DNA of 64,000 nucleotides from assembly GCA_942486035.1 (NCBI GenBank), contig CALNXK010000026.1, forward strand, positions 2,002,001 to 2,066,000, in the 5' to 3' direction. Numbering within the stretch: the stretch's first letter is position 1; each line of letters starts with the position of its first letter. This document shows, piece after piece, positions 11,284 through 24,459 of the stretch. Below the pieces are notes generated by a model. The model was not told where the DNA came from. It made no database searches and saw only the letters and a list, made by a program, of their open reading frames with translations. Both the position numbers and the translations under genes were made by a program. Source of the stretch: Porites lobata. Taxonomy: Eukaryota; Cnidaria; Anthozoa; Scleractinia; Poritidae.

Positions 11284-14200
11284 CACAGCAACATGCAGTT
11301 AACTTTTTTTTTTTTGCAGTGGAATAATAATTTGTTAATTATTAAGGACATTTAGATTGTTTATTTTGGAGATGATGAGCCAGCAGCTTTCTTTTTCATT
11401 TACGCTGTAATAATTTGAACTCTCTGCTTTGAGAAGAGCGAAGTCAAGTCTGTAGTGAATGTTCCATTGTTATCATGTCCAGGAAACAGGAAAAGCCTTA
11501 TAATCATTATCAAAGTACTATTAACATCTCAATTCCATTTAACTTCACTCATGTACATAATTATACTCTGTTTTGTAAGAGCAAATTAATTATTCTGGAC
11601 ATCAATGTCCATTAAAGTAACATTAAATAATGTATTGATTATATAATTCATTATTATAACAGCATAATTATCATACTTCAAATGTATTGTTTTGAGTTAC
11701 TAAGCAATTTTGGAGACTGAATTTAGAGTAGTTCTTCAAGACTACAGCTTTATTTGCTAGAATGAAAATCAAGTACAATGTGAAATAGTACAGCATGACA
11801 GAAATGACAGTATTGTCAAAGATTAAAGGCCAAATTTACATTGACTACTGCACTTGAATAATTGCTGCAGTATACATGCATGTAATAATAATTCTTTTCT
11901 GAAATTATAAATTATATGAGCATTGTGTGGAACTATTGTTGTTTTTTTTATAAACTGTTAAGTTTAAATTTAAAAATAAGGATCTATTATTGTCTTAATT
12001 AGTACAGTGCACAAGAGTGTATACTAACATTATTTAGAGGAGGTTAGTAGAAGTCCTTATTTATGTAAATGTAAGGTACAGTCATTGAGTTATTAATACC
12101 CCATGATGTAACATCCCAAAAGTCCAAATCTTTTGAGAAAGTTAAAAGGCTGAGGAGGTCACTATGGACTTTGACTCTTTGTAAAAAAATAAAAGAATGG
12201 TAAGTGATTGTGATGATGGCAATGTTAACAATGGTGGGATGAACTGAGCAAACTTAAGCTTGCCTGATCGTCTTCAATTTTGTCTTGAAACACAGGATGT
12301 TGTTACAGATCTCCAAAGTACATTATTACATTGACCATATTTACAGCTTGGGCACATTTCCTGGAAAGGGTTGGTATTGGAGCCAGCTGTTAGCTTTTGG
12401 TTATATTCATCAGGTAATCAATTTATAGTAGAACTTACCTTATTATAGGAAATTAACGCTCCATGAAATTAAGGTATTGGAAATTAACACGACTTAAATT
12501 AACGCGAATTTAATGGAAAACGACTTTTGAATAAAGAAAATTAACGCGAAAGAGAAGGTAGAATTTCATAATAAAGGAAATTAACGCAATTACGACACGG
12601 TGGTGACAACTGGAACAAATTTATGTCAACACTGGATGCAAAAACATTCAAAACTGAACAAAACTGAGCTGACATCACTTCTGACAGCGACAACGATGAA
12701 GATGAACTCGAAATATTGTAAACCTTCGCCTTAGCTTTTGTGGAAGATGAAAAATAAAGGGTAAATGCAAAGAAAGGAAGCTTGCAGTTAATGTTTTTCA
12801 GGTGTCAAGAATGTCTGGACAGGTTCCAAAATTGGGGTTAAAATACTGGAGCGCCGAAATTAACGCTGCACTTAATTAACGTCGCGGAAATTAATGCTCA
12901 ACAAAATTAACACGATTTAAATTAACGCAAATTTTAACGATTCGCGTTAATTTCATGGAGCGTTAATTTCCTATAATAAGGTGAAACAAACACCTTCATA
13001 TTGGAAGGAAATTGAAAGCTGCCATTCATTGGCTGCTATTTTGTCAAGGAGGCAAACTGCATAAATTACAATCAATAGCAATATTCATTCATTATTTTGC
13101 ATATAAAAATTAAGTGAAAAAGTAGAGAATAACACACAATTCTTATAATTATATCAATGATATCTGATGAATTTTTATTTATTTTTTTCCTTTGAAAATT
13201 ATCCTAAATTTAGGTAACAAAACCAACTTACTACTAACTTGCAATATTTATAGTTGAAGATATTTTATATTTTAAAAATGCTGGGTGTTCGATTGCAACT
13301 GCTATACAATAATTATATATAAGACTCATGATCACACTAATAAAGAAAAATAGTTTTATTCTGTGTTTCTCTTAAATGATGTAATTTCATAGAGGTTCAA
13401 CTTGTAAAAAAGTAAACTCTGACTTAGAATTACATGTACTATTTTTTCTTATCAAAAGAAAAAAAGAATAATATTATAACATAAAACATTGAAAAAATGT
13501 TTTTTTCTTCTTAACAAACACTATATGATAGTCTATTATTTGCGATTTACAAAATGCATATATTCGTGGAATATTACTGAACTGTGACTTAAAGAGTTTA
13601 CATAAATGTAAAATGTTTACAGTGCGTAATCTAGTTGGTACTTGCTATTACTAGCACAGATCTCCTTTTCTTACTTATTGTATCACTTTATGTACTTTCT
13701 TTTACCCAGATAATTTCTATTAAGTACTCTATCTAAACTCTTGTGTTGATATTTCTTTCTTTCAGGTAGACTACATGCAGAGGACAATGAATGTCTTAGT
13801 GTCCACAGGGAACAGGACACCCTGTTTTAAGAGAAAAAGTATTCAATTTTTTTTTTACATCTAATTGGCATGGAAGTGGAGACAAAAGTGGAATTATTTT
13901 CTTTTTGCATTGATTTAAAAATCTTTCACTTATTGGGTTTCAGTTTCTCAAATTTGATGGAGGAAGGACTTGCCCCTGGACCCCTGTAGAGGGTGGGGCC
14001 TTCTCTAGTATAGAGAGCTTTAGATTTGAGGACAAGAATGAGTACAAGTACAAGATTTGAAGAAAAAAAGACACCCCAGAAAGCTTCATTTTATTATTTT
14101 TCACCAAAACGGTTAGTATGGTTATTTAAACTGAAGGGAAGGTTAAACCCTCTTCTAATCACAAAATGATAAAACCTCTTACATTAGTTTGATAACTTGT

Positions 14201-14427
14201 TCCTACCACTATGACATTCTCACCAAAATGATGCTGGCTTTTGCCCACGCAATACTTAGTACTGAGAAAATCTTGTACTCGTAGTCGTCTTCGTCCTTGA
14301 ATCTAAAGCTGACTCTAATAACTCTTAGACACGCACTTTTATTATACGGTATTTCCAGGCTAAAACCTTGCGGTACATAGTCCATCTGTTTTAAACATTT
14401 TCATTTACATATTTGTAGGAAATTACA
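11284..14427. other. Intergenic region between convergent SAP/DCR and IL-1-like 1 genes
   Basis: AT-rich sequence without convincing coding exons. It holds the 3' untranslated region of the SAP/DCR gene, the palindromic element at 12437-12982, and a copy of the element family described at 47903 (about 13998-14320). Near the right edge, AATAAA on the minus strand at 14338-14343 lies about 85 bases past the stop of IL-1-like 1 and is a plausible polyadenylation signal for it. Confidence 0.5.
12437..12982. repeat. Long palindromic element rich in AAATTAACGC
   Basis: The left end ACCTTATTATAGGAAATTAA is mirrored by TTAATTTCCTATAATAAGGT at the right end, and the arms continue through GCTCCATGAAATT. 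The interior repeats AAATTAACGC or its complement many times. No open frame; a foldback or MITE-type element. Confidence 0.7.
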
Positions 14428-17400
14428 TTACATCATTTGGAACAGACTTTCCTCCTGGCCAGGCTGAACTTGAGTTGGGTCCAAAGCATTGCCATAATCA
14501 TCAAATCCAAGGATCCTCTGCTTGTCTTTTAGGTAGGACTTGAAGTAAAAATACACACTCCCTACCTCTCTTGGCACCTTGTAGAACAACACTTCTGGGT
14601 GCTCTCCCTTGACTTCTTCCAGGGTGTTATAACTGCTTGGAGGGCGGGATAGCTCCTGTTTCAAGTTTAAGTAAAAACCAGTAATTGTTATCAAGTTATA
14701 ATATTAAAGAAATGTACAAATGACATATAAGTACTTTGAACCACAGCTGTAACTTGCATTACTGTATTTATTCGAATAAGCGCCCAACCTCGAATTAGCG
14801 CCCACCTCGAATAAGTGCCCATCCTAAAGGCAGAAAAAGTTAATAAGCGCCCAGCCTCGAATAAGCGCCCACCCCCTCCTCCTCCCAATCAAAATCAAAT
14901 AAGCACTCACCCCCACCACACCCACTTGAGTAAATAAATTCCAATAGGAGACTTCCCCGAGGACGGAGTTTTCTTCAGAGTATTTTACAGAAACCTTGCT
15001 TTGTTACTTCTTCGCGTTTTGTTGTTAGCATTTATTGTTTTGTTGCAAAATAAACATACTTCACTTGCTTAAAATGGTGAAAATTTAATAAGCGGCCAGC
15101 CTCGAATAAGCGCCCACCTCGAATAAGCGCCCACTCTCAAGGTCCAAAAATTTAATAAGCGCCCAGGACGGTTAATCGAATAAATACGGTATTTAGTTTG
15201 GAGGCCACTTATATAACGCAACTGCCCATTACCACCCCTGTGGATCCATGTCCCTTGTACAGATCAAGACCTCCTCATTTTTAACAGTCTAAGAAATCTT
15301 ACATGTCAGCTTAACTTCCCGGGACAAGTATTGCCTTAATAGGTAGGATTCATTCAAAAACAAGTAAAAAAAAAACAAACCAAAATAAAATGATATTAAC
15401 AAAGTAATAAAAAAACAAGGACAGTTGAGAACAGAGAACACTGCTTCACCAGCTTCAAACCTTTTACGGGGAAAAATTTCAAGGGGTGAAAGAAATCCCC
15501 ACATAAAAAAATAACATTAACCATTGATTTTCAGTGCAGATCCTAGACCTTTTAAATTGATATCAGTGCAGAATCAGTAAGAATAAAAAATGTGGTTGTT
15601 ACATGAATATATCCGAGAATTAAACTGAATCATTTCAAGTGCAGGTTTAATCTGACACTTTTATTACACTTGGTCACTGGAATACTGATTGAAGTAATGT
15701 GACGATGTACCTTGGCAATGACATTATCTGCATCCTTATTTATGGCTACAACTTTCCCATCGTGTTTGTTTTCCAGCATAACAACTTGATGAGGAGCACC
15801 TGTTTCATCAAATTCCATGACTGTATGGGTCTTGAAATAAGCTGTTGTATACAAAGAAGAGTGTGTGCTTGTTAAGTTATTGCTATAGACCTTTTCATGT
15901 TTTTTTTTTACTTTTGACATGGACAAGTTAGGGAAAATCAGTCAACACCAATAGAAAGAGGGCCTAAATATTAGTAAAATTGCCAAATTTGAAAGTGATA
16001 CATCCTAACCGACTGAAGATGTAACTCAGCAAAGTTGGGAAAATTTACAGGTGTTTGTATTATGGGGGGTGCAAGTTTGTGCCCCCCACCATACAGACCT
16101 CTGTAAAATTTTGCGACTTTGAGGAGCTAAATCTTCGTTCGATTTCAACAAATCACTTTCAACCTTGCTAATTTTAACTTTTCTACGCCCACAAAGGATT
16201 ATTAAGTTTAAAATCACCTTTTAATACTTAATTAATATTGCAAATCTCCAAAATGTTGATCGATGTTACTTGGTTAACTAGCTTTTATCCAAGCAAAAAT
16301 GTTAGTTTTAAGGACACTATTCAAATTTCAATTAAAATTCCGTATGTTACACAAGTTTGCCTCAGTATTGTGCTGCAAGTCTGTTAAAATTTCAAGCACT
16401 ATGTAGGCTTACAAAACTAGGGGTACCTTTCGGCAAGTGCCAACGAGGCGAATTCGTTTATCTTTTGTGGAATGTGCCTATCCAGATCTTCGCGGTTTGT
16501 TGCATAATTTTAGAGGTTTACAATGGATTTTCCAATAGAAAAGGATGGCACTTAACTTTAGAAAAAAAACTTGGGTACATTCTAGGCTTTCACTTCTATT
16601 AAAAAATAACAACATTGCTTGAAGCTTTGTTGTCTTTGTTGGTAAATTGGTGTAAGTTAGCACTTATATCTAACTATAAACGTTAGAAAGTAAAATACAG
16701 TTCAAGTGAGGCCTTTGACTGCTAAAATTAAAAATTAAAATTAAATTCTGAGCTTTCGCCGATCAACGGTGTCATCAGGGATAACAAAAATATTCCACAT
16801 GGTAATATACATATGAAAAAATTGGTATAAGCAAAATGCGTGAAAAGCCCAAGAATGGGGCAGAATGTATCCGGAGGTATAAAAATATAAACCTGAATAA
16901 AACACAAAGATCTAATGAGTGGTTGGCACAGAACAAAGAGTCTCTCGAAAGGAAAAATGATTCATAATGATGATCTTTCAAACAAACGGTCCGCAAATTC
17001 ATTGCATCCCTCATGGTAGTTTAGGGCTGTCTTCAATGTAAATTGAGCTGCAAAAAGACATGCTGGTTGACACAAATCTCTACAAAGGCAAAAAATAATA
17101 ACTTCTAAAAAACAAAAGGTCCTCAAATGTGTTGCATTCCTCACAGGAGGTGAGAACTGGCTTAATGTAAATCAAACTGCAAAGAACACGCTGGTTCTGA
17201 TAAACGTTTTGAGAATACAAGCCTATTCCTTGATTAACTACCGCATAGAATTCAATTTACAAAGGAAAAGATAATACTGAAAACCCTGTTTCTGAGTTGA
17301 GAAGAGAACACGCTACCTCAATGGGGTAAATCAAGCTGCGAAGAATAAGCTGGTTTTGACAAAAATTGGAGCGTAAAAGCCTATTCCTTGATAACTGCTG

Positions 17401-19062
17401 CTTTAAGCGAAATTTATAAAGCAAACCAGAGCACCAATAGCCCTTTCAAACTAGAAATCGTATTAAAGCTAGTGCTTGCTCACCTGTTAATGCCTCTTAA
17501 ACAGAAAATGAACAGCTGTACACAATTTTGAACCAAGAGTTGTAAATACATGATCATGATATCACTGCCCAAATATAGGGTCTCACTTACACCCAAATAT
17601 GATCAAAAATGTAAATTTTAGAGGGTTCCACAGAATTTGATGGTTTTTGCCTACGTTGTGCGGGATTATGAATCTGCCATGGAGGCAATCTCACTTCTTT
17701 AGCCCAGTTGCTTCGTTGGCAGTCAGGCAAGGTTTTATTTTCAGGACACACATCACTTTCTTTTGTTTGAAACCAATATCATACAAAATTTTCCCAAGTA
17801 ATGCAGTCATGGCACTTTTAAAATCTCTTCTTGTTAAAGCTATCAAAGTTAGAACATACTTCTCTGGTTGGTGCTCATTGCATTTGTGCGAACATCTCTG
17901 CCATCCACCTGCATATAGTGTCCGTTGATTGGGCCATCTTGATTTAGAGACACAAGCTGTTGATTATCTCTCGTATAAATCTCCCTGTCTTTGGTATCAA
18001 CAATTTTTACTCCATCAGCACTCTTTGAACATAGAAAATATTGGACATTGTTAATATGTATTAAAAACATGTATTTCCCCTGTTAATACTTTGTTGAATA
18101 CATGGAAAATTTCTCCACCCCCTAACTCATGCCCCCTGCGGGTTACCGGGTAGAGACGGCTGCCTTAATCCACTTATGGGGTTACCCCTAGGGTACCCAC
18201 AAAGAGCAAGGAGTATTTGTTGAGATTTGTCAACTGAATAATGTATTTTACCCACGTATGAGTGTGATTTAAGGAGATTACTCCCAGGGATCCGGGGGGT
18301 TCAATATGCATTGGATTCTTATCAAGAAGACCCTAAGCCTTGTTTTGAACAAGAGGCACTAGGATGTACACTTGACTGGCCTTGAGCTGAGGGACACACT
18401 AGCCAATTTTTTTTTTCCTTGGCATTTCAATGTTTCCCAAGGCATAGCATTGGAAAAAAATTGACACTTGACATCTTTGTGAGAAAAGGGGCAAGATGCT
18501 ACAATGAACACTTTAACCTTAACAATATGCGTCAGCACATGATAGGAAGCATGCTCTGTGATAATTCATTACTGGGACCACAAAATTTCCACCTTTCGGG
18601 CTAAGCTAATTGCATGCTCCAAACGGATTTGCTAGGATTAAAGTACATCAATTTGCTTGTATTATAATTTTTTAAATCTCTTTTCTAAAACCATTTTGTC
18701 AATGCCAGTTCTCTTCCCTTCAGTTTATACAGCTGAACACCGACCGTGAAATCATTTTACCACGGTAGACTTACATTAAATTTCTGTTTCGAATGAAGCA
18801 TGTTCGATTGCTATCAAATGAACATAACCTCAATTAACTAAAGATATTTTACTATATTTGATACGGTTTTTTAAAGTTCTAAAAAAGGAAGCTTTTCGGC
18901 ATTAAAGACCTTGCCGAAACCTAATATTCAAGGTAACGAAACACGCCAGTTGGCAGGATCGAAATTTATGCTGAGGTTCGCATTTAAAATTTGCGCAAAA
19001 TGATTGAGATTTCCTAGAGCTTAAAGTGAATTAATGAAAAAAGGGCCACAAGTTACCTCCAT
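14428..19062 (-). CDS. Leaderless interleukin-1-like beta-trefoil protein, paralog 1
   Basis: Exons are complement(19057..19062), (17860..18022), (15711..15841), (14428..14655), giving 175 residues. The first coding exon holds only Met-Glu. An upstream in-frame TAA and no earlier ATG fix this start. No signal peptide or membrane segment is present. Residues 9-24 read IVDTKDREIYTRDNQQ followed by LVSLNQDGP, like the first strands of IL-1 receptor antagonist and IL-36 proteins (WD-x-FY-NNQLVAGYLQGP). The middle has HQVVMLENKHDGKVVAINKD. The C-terminal exon has LFYKVP, then F138-K-S140 and ILGFDDYG, partly matching the IL-1 family signature around FxS...WFL. Length, leaderless form and short hydrophobic strand pattern suit a beta-trefoil. 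FGF or another trefoil is possible. If the call is right, it would act as a cytokine or alarmin released by a non-classical route; that is inference. Confidence 0.68.
14761..15190. repeat. Palindromic element with iterated CGAATAAGCGCCCA
   Basis: Termini ACTGTATTTATTCGAATAAG and TTAATCGAATAAATACGGT are inverted. The interior holds at least eight copies of CGAATAAGCGCCCA-like units. It occupies the last intron of IL-1-like 1. Confidence 0.7.
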
Positions 19063-19160
19063 TTTCTTGCCTTGGTCGTTGTCCTGGTTTTGTTCCGTCT
19101 GTCTTTGATCTTAAACACTTCAAGTTCAACTTGCTACATGTCTTGAAACGTGGCCGAGGA

Positions 19161-19169
19161 CTTTTTATA
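19161..19169 (-). promoter_or_regulatory. TATA box of IL-1-like paralog 1
   Basis: TATAAAAAG on the minus strand, about 100 bases before the start codon. The same position in paralog 2 reads GATAAAAAC (29251-29259), and the bases between each box and the ATG align (for example ACGTTTC and GAAGTGTT), so this is a conserved core promoter. Confidence 0.6.
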
Positions 19170-20149
19170 CCTCTATTTAAGGAGTGTCTCGATTTTCCCC
19201 GAAACTGTCAAATTACGTCATACAAGTGACCCTCACCCTTTCGCTTCCGATTTATGATTGCTTTTGTTTCGAAAGTAGAGCAATTATTCGCCATGGGTTT
19301 AATCAGTCAACAAAAGCAACAGGGCGAGCCTGCCTTTTTTTTTTCAAAAAATTTTCCGCTTCCGGTTCATGAACTGGATGTGACTATTGCGTGACATGGC
19401 CAATTTTGAATCCCTTTCGTCGTGTGACACAATCCAAAGCTTATTTTAGATTCCTGGATACATTATTAATTAAATTTTAAACACCAGTTGGATAGTTTTA
19501 AAATAATTTTTGTGCAATAATATTATGCAAACATTTACTTCCAATTTCCTTCTCTTGCGTTTCTTTCCGCTTTCACTTGAATATTCCTGTCGTAATAGGG
19601 GGCGTGCAATTGAGGTTTCGTTTACTTTTTCAGAATCGGAAAGAGCGTTAATTCGATCAAGCACGTTTTATGAGGAAGTTGCTATAAAAAGTATTTTACT
19701 CGATTAAAAACGTTGCATATTCGTTAAGTGTTGGGTTATGACATCCGGCCGTTTTTTTCTAGGAAACTGATCCAGGGGAGGTTTTTGGACCAAACTGAGA
19801 CCCGAAGGGCAGAAAAATTTTTTTTTTTCAGACCGGCCTTCCCCCCCCCTCCACCTTATCTCAGGGTCTGGATAACCGGGGCCCCCCTTAACTGAAGGCC
19901 TGAATCCGCCACTGTGTAGGACAACGCGAATAGGTTCTAAAGCCTAGTTATTATACATCGAAACCAGTCTTTTCCAGTACTGAATTTTTACTGTTTCTGA
20001 AGATCCTCTTTTTGTCAAACTAAAAAACCTTCTGCAGGGAATAGCTCATATACACTCGTACGCTCATGTATACTCAGTACACATCGATTGGAATTTCTCG
20101 AGTGTAGCATTACTATTTTGTCTGTTTGTTGGAACAACGCAGGTATTGC

Positions 20150-20192
<43 letters not shown>

Positions 20193-20319
20193 TCAAAACC
20201 GTTGAATAAAGTCCAGAATCTGAGAACTGACAGGAGGTAAATAGAAAATAAGACCCTCGCCAAGATTCAGGTCAGAGGAATATTTCGTATATGAGATATC
20301 CGAAGAAATGTTTTACCCA

Positions 20320-20410
20320 AATTTATAGAGATTTGTATGAAGACGCCACGCTGGTGCTCATCCGGATGGGCACCAACATGGCGGACGGAAACCAACAGAA
20401 ACATCTGTTA
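20320..20410 (+). repeat. Dispersed repeat, copy a (partner at 21510-21600)
   Basis: Both copies read TAGAGATTTGTATG(A/G)AGACGCCA, then a GGTGC...GCACC hairpin, then GGCGG/CCGCCGGAAA, then CAACA-AAACAT. They are diverged by roughly a quarter, so this is an old family. Confidence 0.5.
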
Positions 20411-21106
20411 CCGAGTTTTGCTAAAAAAGCGTGAATTTATTCTTCGAGGAACTCATAAACATTAAAGTAATACTTTTTAGTAAAACTGTTTAGATAGCAA
20501 AATTCCCTGAAATGAGTCATCTTCAGTTAATCTACATGACAACTCTCTTGCCCTTCATTTAAATGCTGTGTCACGCAAAAGCTTAGAAATTCAAGCGTAC
20601 TCTATTGCAAAGCCAAGGACCCTTTTGAAGCGAAAACTTGTATGAAAATTTGTTTTCAGCTGCTCAGATACATCGTGAGAGTAAAATCTCGGTAGGATCG
20701 ATAGTTTTGCAGTTTGAATTTTAGTGACGTCAAGGGAAAACCAACAATTGGCAGTATGGCCTAGAATTAAATTTACTTGGATCTGATCCACAAAAGTATT
20801 GCGAATTCCTGTTCGAAATTGAAATTGGAAAGGACTGTAAAGTGGAAGTGACTTTGATAATGATATCCTCTTCCGGAATTTGACAGTAAGGTGAAAGTTT
20901 TCCGCCTTGTTTGGTGAAAAGTTGAATAAATTGCGCCAACAAGATGTCGAGATGATGATGAGCCAGCACGTTTCATGTAGACATGTCATTTTTACGCACA
21001 TTCTCTTGCACCTTTCCCCTGCAGTGTATCAGTGGGGTATTAGACAACAGCTGCTAATTATGATTTTGAGGCTAGTTGACACTATATCTTTTCGTGCCGA
21101 CACTAA

Positions 21107-21333
21107 GGGGCCGACCATTTAACTCTTGAGGGTGGGGGTGGGTGATTTCTGGTCATCAAGAATTTTTTTTTCTAGCAATCTGGTGGGCAGGATATTTTTT
21201 TCCCTTTTTTTCCCATAAGCTTTCTTTTACATTTGTTCTGCATGCAATTTTTTTCTTCCGACAAGCGCTTGCAGGAAATTTTTTTTCAAAATCACCCACC
21301 CCCCCCCCCCTCAAGAGTTAAATGGTCGGCCCC
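21107..21333. mobile_element. PIF/Harbinger-type MITE with TAA target duplication
   Basis: Perfect termini GGGGCCGACCATTTAACTCT and its complement AGAGTTAAATGGTCGGCCCC are flanked on both sides by TAA. The interior has complementary G-rich and C-rich runs. A three-base TWA duplication and GGG-starting termini suit PIF/Harbinger; no transposase is present. Confidence 0.65.
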
Positions 21334-21509
21334 TAAAGCTGTTTGGTGTAGATCGTTTCACTGTCACTCAACGAAAAAATAAATTGGAAACCGTCCAGTG
21401 GAAGAAGCCAAGAAAATGAAATGTTATAAAAGACTAATATATAAACAATTTGTCCAAGTCTCAGGTCTTTGTGGCCCACAGTTTCTGAGTTATTTGTCGA
21501 AACGTTTCA

Positions 21510-21600
21510 CGCACCTTTGTAGAGATTTGTATGGAGACGCCATATTGGTGCACCGTTTTGGTGCACCAAAATATGGCCGCCGGAAATCAACAAAAACATG
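21510..21600 (+). repeat. Dispersed repeat, copy b (partner at 20320-20410)
   Basis: Diverged copy of the element at 20320. Its inner hairpin is expanded to TTGGTGCACC...GGTGCACCAA. Confidence 0.5.
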
Positions 21601-22070
21601 TGAAGTTCACTATTTCTATAATAGCTCTTTCTTTTTCACTCGAGAACTAGCATACGTGCGAATAAACATATCTTTTTTTTTTCAACGAGACAACATTCCT
21701 ATTTTGGTGTCACGCACTGAGAAAACTCGGAAGTTCAAATTGCTGTATTTTCGAAATGAAACACGTTAAGGGAATGGGAACTTGTACAAAGATTTACCTT
21801 TTGTTTATCTTTAACCTAGTGTAAATAAGAATTCGTAAAACCTCGCTATTTTGACTTTACAATTTGGTGACGCCACTGTGAAAACCATCTGTAGTATAAA
21901 AAACCTATCTAAGAAGTAACTCTCCACTTTAGAGATCCGTGCGGCGCGGCACAGCTTCGCAACGAAATCACCGTGTTTATGTGTGCGAACCGAGACCCAA
22001 TCCGGTACGATTTTCGTGCCCGCGCAAAAGCTATCCGATATAGTCTGAACATAACCTGACTAGACTACGA

Positions 22071-22220
22071 GTAGTCCTCATTTTTCCTCAGGGACAGTAG
22101 GGGAGCGAAACGCGAGCACGCGTGAAAATCACCCCACGCGAGAAAGGCGAGACGCGGCGGGGAGAGAGAAATCACGAGCGCTAGCATTCCTCAGGGACAA
22201 TGGGGACTACTCGTAGTCTA
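22071..22220. repeat. Short palindromic element TAGACTACGAGTAGTCC
   Basis: TAGACTACGAGTAGTCC at the left end is mirrored by GGACTACTCGTAGTCTA at the right. TCCTCAGGGACA occurs at both inner edges in direct orientation. The interior is locally GC-rich (CGCGAG repeats) against an AT-rich background. Confidence 0.6.
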
Positions 22221-22965
22221 CTACAACCTGACATTCAAAAACATGAACAACTGCTCTTATATCAAAATCTAGCCTAGTGCTTGCATAATCTTGTAATATC
22301 CAATAGTAATTTTGCGCTTTAAATCTAAAAAGTTCTTGTCCATAATTATGACTCCATGACTCATTAACGCAAAATAGGTCTTTGACATGTGCATACGCGA
22401 ATTGAACTTCGTAAGTGAAAAGTGTTTTTTAAAAAATATGCCGCAATAATATTGTTTAAATGCAATTGGTAATTGCTGATATTTAACATAGGAAAAGCTT
22501 TTTTCTGAGAGCACTCATAAGCGATCTCAATTACTTTATCACTGACAAGGTGGCTTTAAGTTTCCTTGTCCGAAAGTATTAAGCTGCTGATAGATACCAA
22601 CTATGGACTGTGGAATATATCGTGTCGAAAGAATTTATTTAACTCGTATCAATTTAAGAAACATTTACATGATAAATAACTTTAAAAAAGTAAAAGAAAT
22701 ACTTAATAGACATTAATTGAGCTAACACTGATTATTTCTGACAATAACGCAGAAAAATAATATTATTTTGCATCTCTCTGAGTAAATGTCTTTTGTTTGG
22801 TATACAAGATAAGTAAAGCATCAGTAACAAGCTAAGATTATTAAACAAAGGTTAGCTTTGTTTTTAAAACGAAACACTATATAATAGTTTACAATTTAAT
22901 ATCAAAAAAGATCTACAAATTATACTCTTGGAGTATCAATAAAGGTGAACTCACCAAAATAATAT

Positions 22966-23395
22966 GAATTAAGACGGAATCCACCAGGAGATTGAGTAAT
23001 TTTAATTTTCAGTGCACAAAAACCTTGTACCAGAATAATTTAAAGAATACAGCATTCTTTTTTACATTTTTCAAGGGCTAAAGATGTAATTAGTCATCCG
23101 TAATAACACCAAAGAAAATTTCGTGTGAGGGCCCGAGAAAATAAATGTCAGATTTCACAAGAATTCTGAAAACACAGGTAAAATTCTGAAAAGTTCATGT
23201 GTAAGATGTCATTTTGTGAATTTGACATTTATTTTCTCAGGCTCCCATAAGACATTTTCTTTGGTGTTATAACAGCTTTAGCCCTTGAAAATGTAGAAAA
23301 GAATGTAATAGCTTTAAATTATTCTGGTACAAGTTTTTTGTCCACTGAAAATTAAAATCACTCAATTTCCTGATGGATTCTATCCGTTTTAATCG
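22966..23395. repeat. Large palindromic element
   Basis: The left arm from about 22970 (ACGGAATCCACCAGGAGATT) pairs with the right arm ending near 23392 (AATTTCCTGATGGATTCT), then on through CAGTG-ACAAAAA-CTTGTAC and the CAAGGGCTAAAG inner segments. Each arm is about 180 bases with scattered mismatches. No open frame. Confidence 0.7.
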
Positions 23396-24459
23396 TTTGG
23401 CTTAAAATAAATCATTTGCACTTACTTTTTTCAGTTACTCTCAATTCAAATAATTATTGATAATTTATAACTGCAAAATCGTTCTTTTACCCTAATATAT
23501 TAAGATTTAACGTCCTTTTCTACTTTTCCATTTCATCTGGAACTCTGGTATAAGTGTTGTTGTTTCTCTCTAGTCAGGCTCAGTGAATGGACCAATGTTT
23601 TAGCCAGGTGGGTAACTAGGTGTCCACACAGGACAACCAGTTTTTAGAGAAAAAATAATGATTGTTTTATTTTGTTTAGAAGTCGTTCGCGACAAAAAAA
23701 AAAATCACGCGGCTGCGAAGGATTTTGTAAAAGTCTAAGGTTAGGACAATTTTGGGATTTTTTATCGTAAATTTAGAAATCTCTCCCCTATGTAGCTTCC
23801 TATCTCAAGTGGAGGGCTTGCACACAAAACAAATCTAAGCATTTTTGCACGCTCCTAAGGACTGATGAGATACAAGCAAGGAAACAACTTGCCAATGCAA
23901 GAAATCGCGGTCGATTTTGTTTATCATAGACAACAGAAAATGAAGAACTTTTCACCTTAGGGACGGTAATGGCAAATTATCGGTGGAGATATTCATTGAT
24001 ACTTCTTTGAATGTAGTAGCGACAGTAATGACGTAGAACTTGTCGAAACTCGAACGCTATATTTTGCATGACTATTAAATCGTCGTCCCGTTTTAATAGA
24101 ATAGACAAACTCGAACGCGATTTCCCGTACTGGTAAATACCACTTGGCATTGCTTTTATCCCAAAATCAGTCCCAAAGCGCATGCAAAGATGGCGGGCAT
24201 CGTGAATAAGGTCTATTATCGACATGGCCTTGGTCCCGGTTGTTCAAAAGCTGGATAGTGCTAACCATCAGATAAATCACTATCAAGTGGATAGGTGATT
24301 AGGGAAACCAATTACATTATCCACTGGATAGACATTTTTCCGGTGGATCTTTTATACGACATTACTCTGGAAGGGTCTCAATTTCCTGGCCAAAACACTG
24401 CCGTACGCAGTCCAAAATGTTTTTACACAATAAACAAAAATTCTTTGCAGGAAATGACA

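Larger units (their letters stand above)
19063..24459. other. Region between the two IL-1-like paralogs
   Basis: No coding exon recognised. Bases 19063-19690 are the upstream flank of paralog 1 and align with the flank of paralog 2 at 29168-29770. The rest is repeat-rich: diverged copies at 20320-20410 and 21510-21600, palindromes at 21107-21333, 22071-22220 and 22966-23395. Open frames such as those near 20600-21000 and 21400-21770 have no family signature and overlap repeats. Confidence 0.5.

Noticed and set aside
14761..15190. CRISPR-like regular repeats
   Set aside because: The units are near-contiguous inside a palindromic eukaryotic element, without uniform unique spacers.
20591..21001. 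136-codon minus-strand frame
   Set aside because: Three overlapping frames cover the same stretch with no recognisable motif or paralog support; likely chance.
21398..21769. 123-codon plus-strand frame
   Set aside because: It overlaps the dispersed repeat at 21510-21600 and has no family signature.
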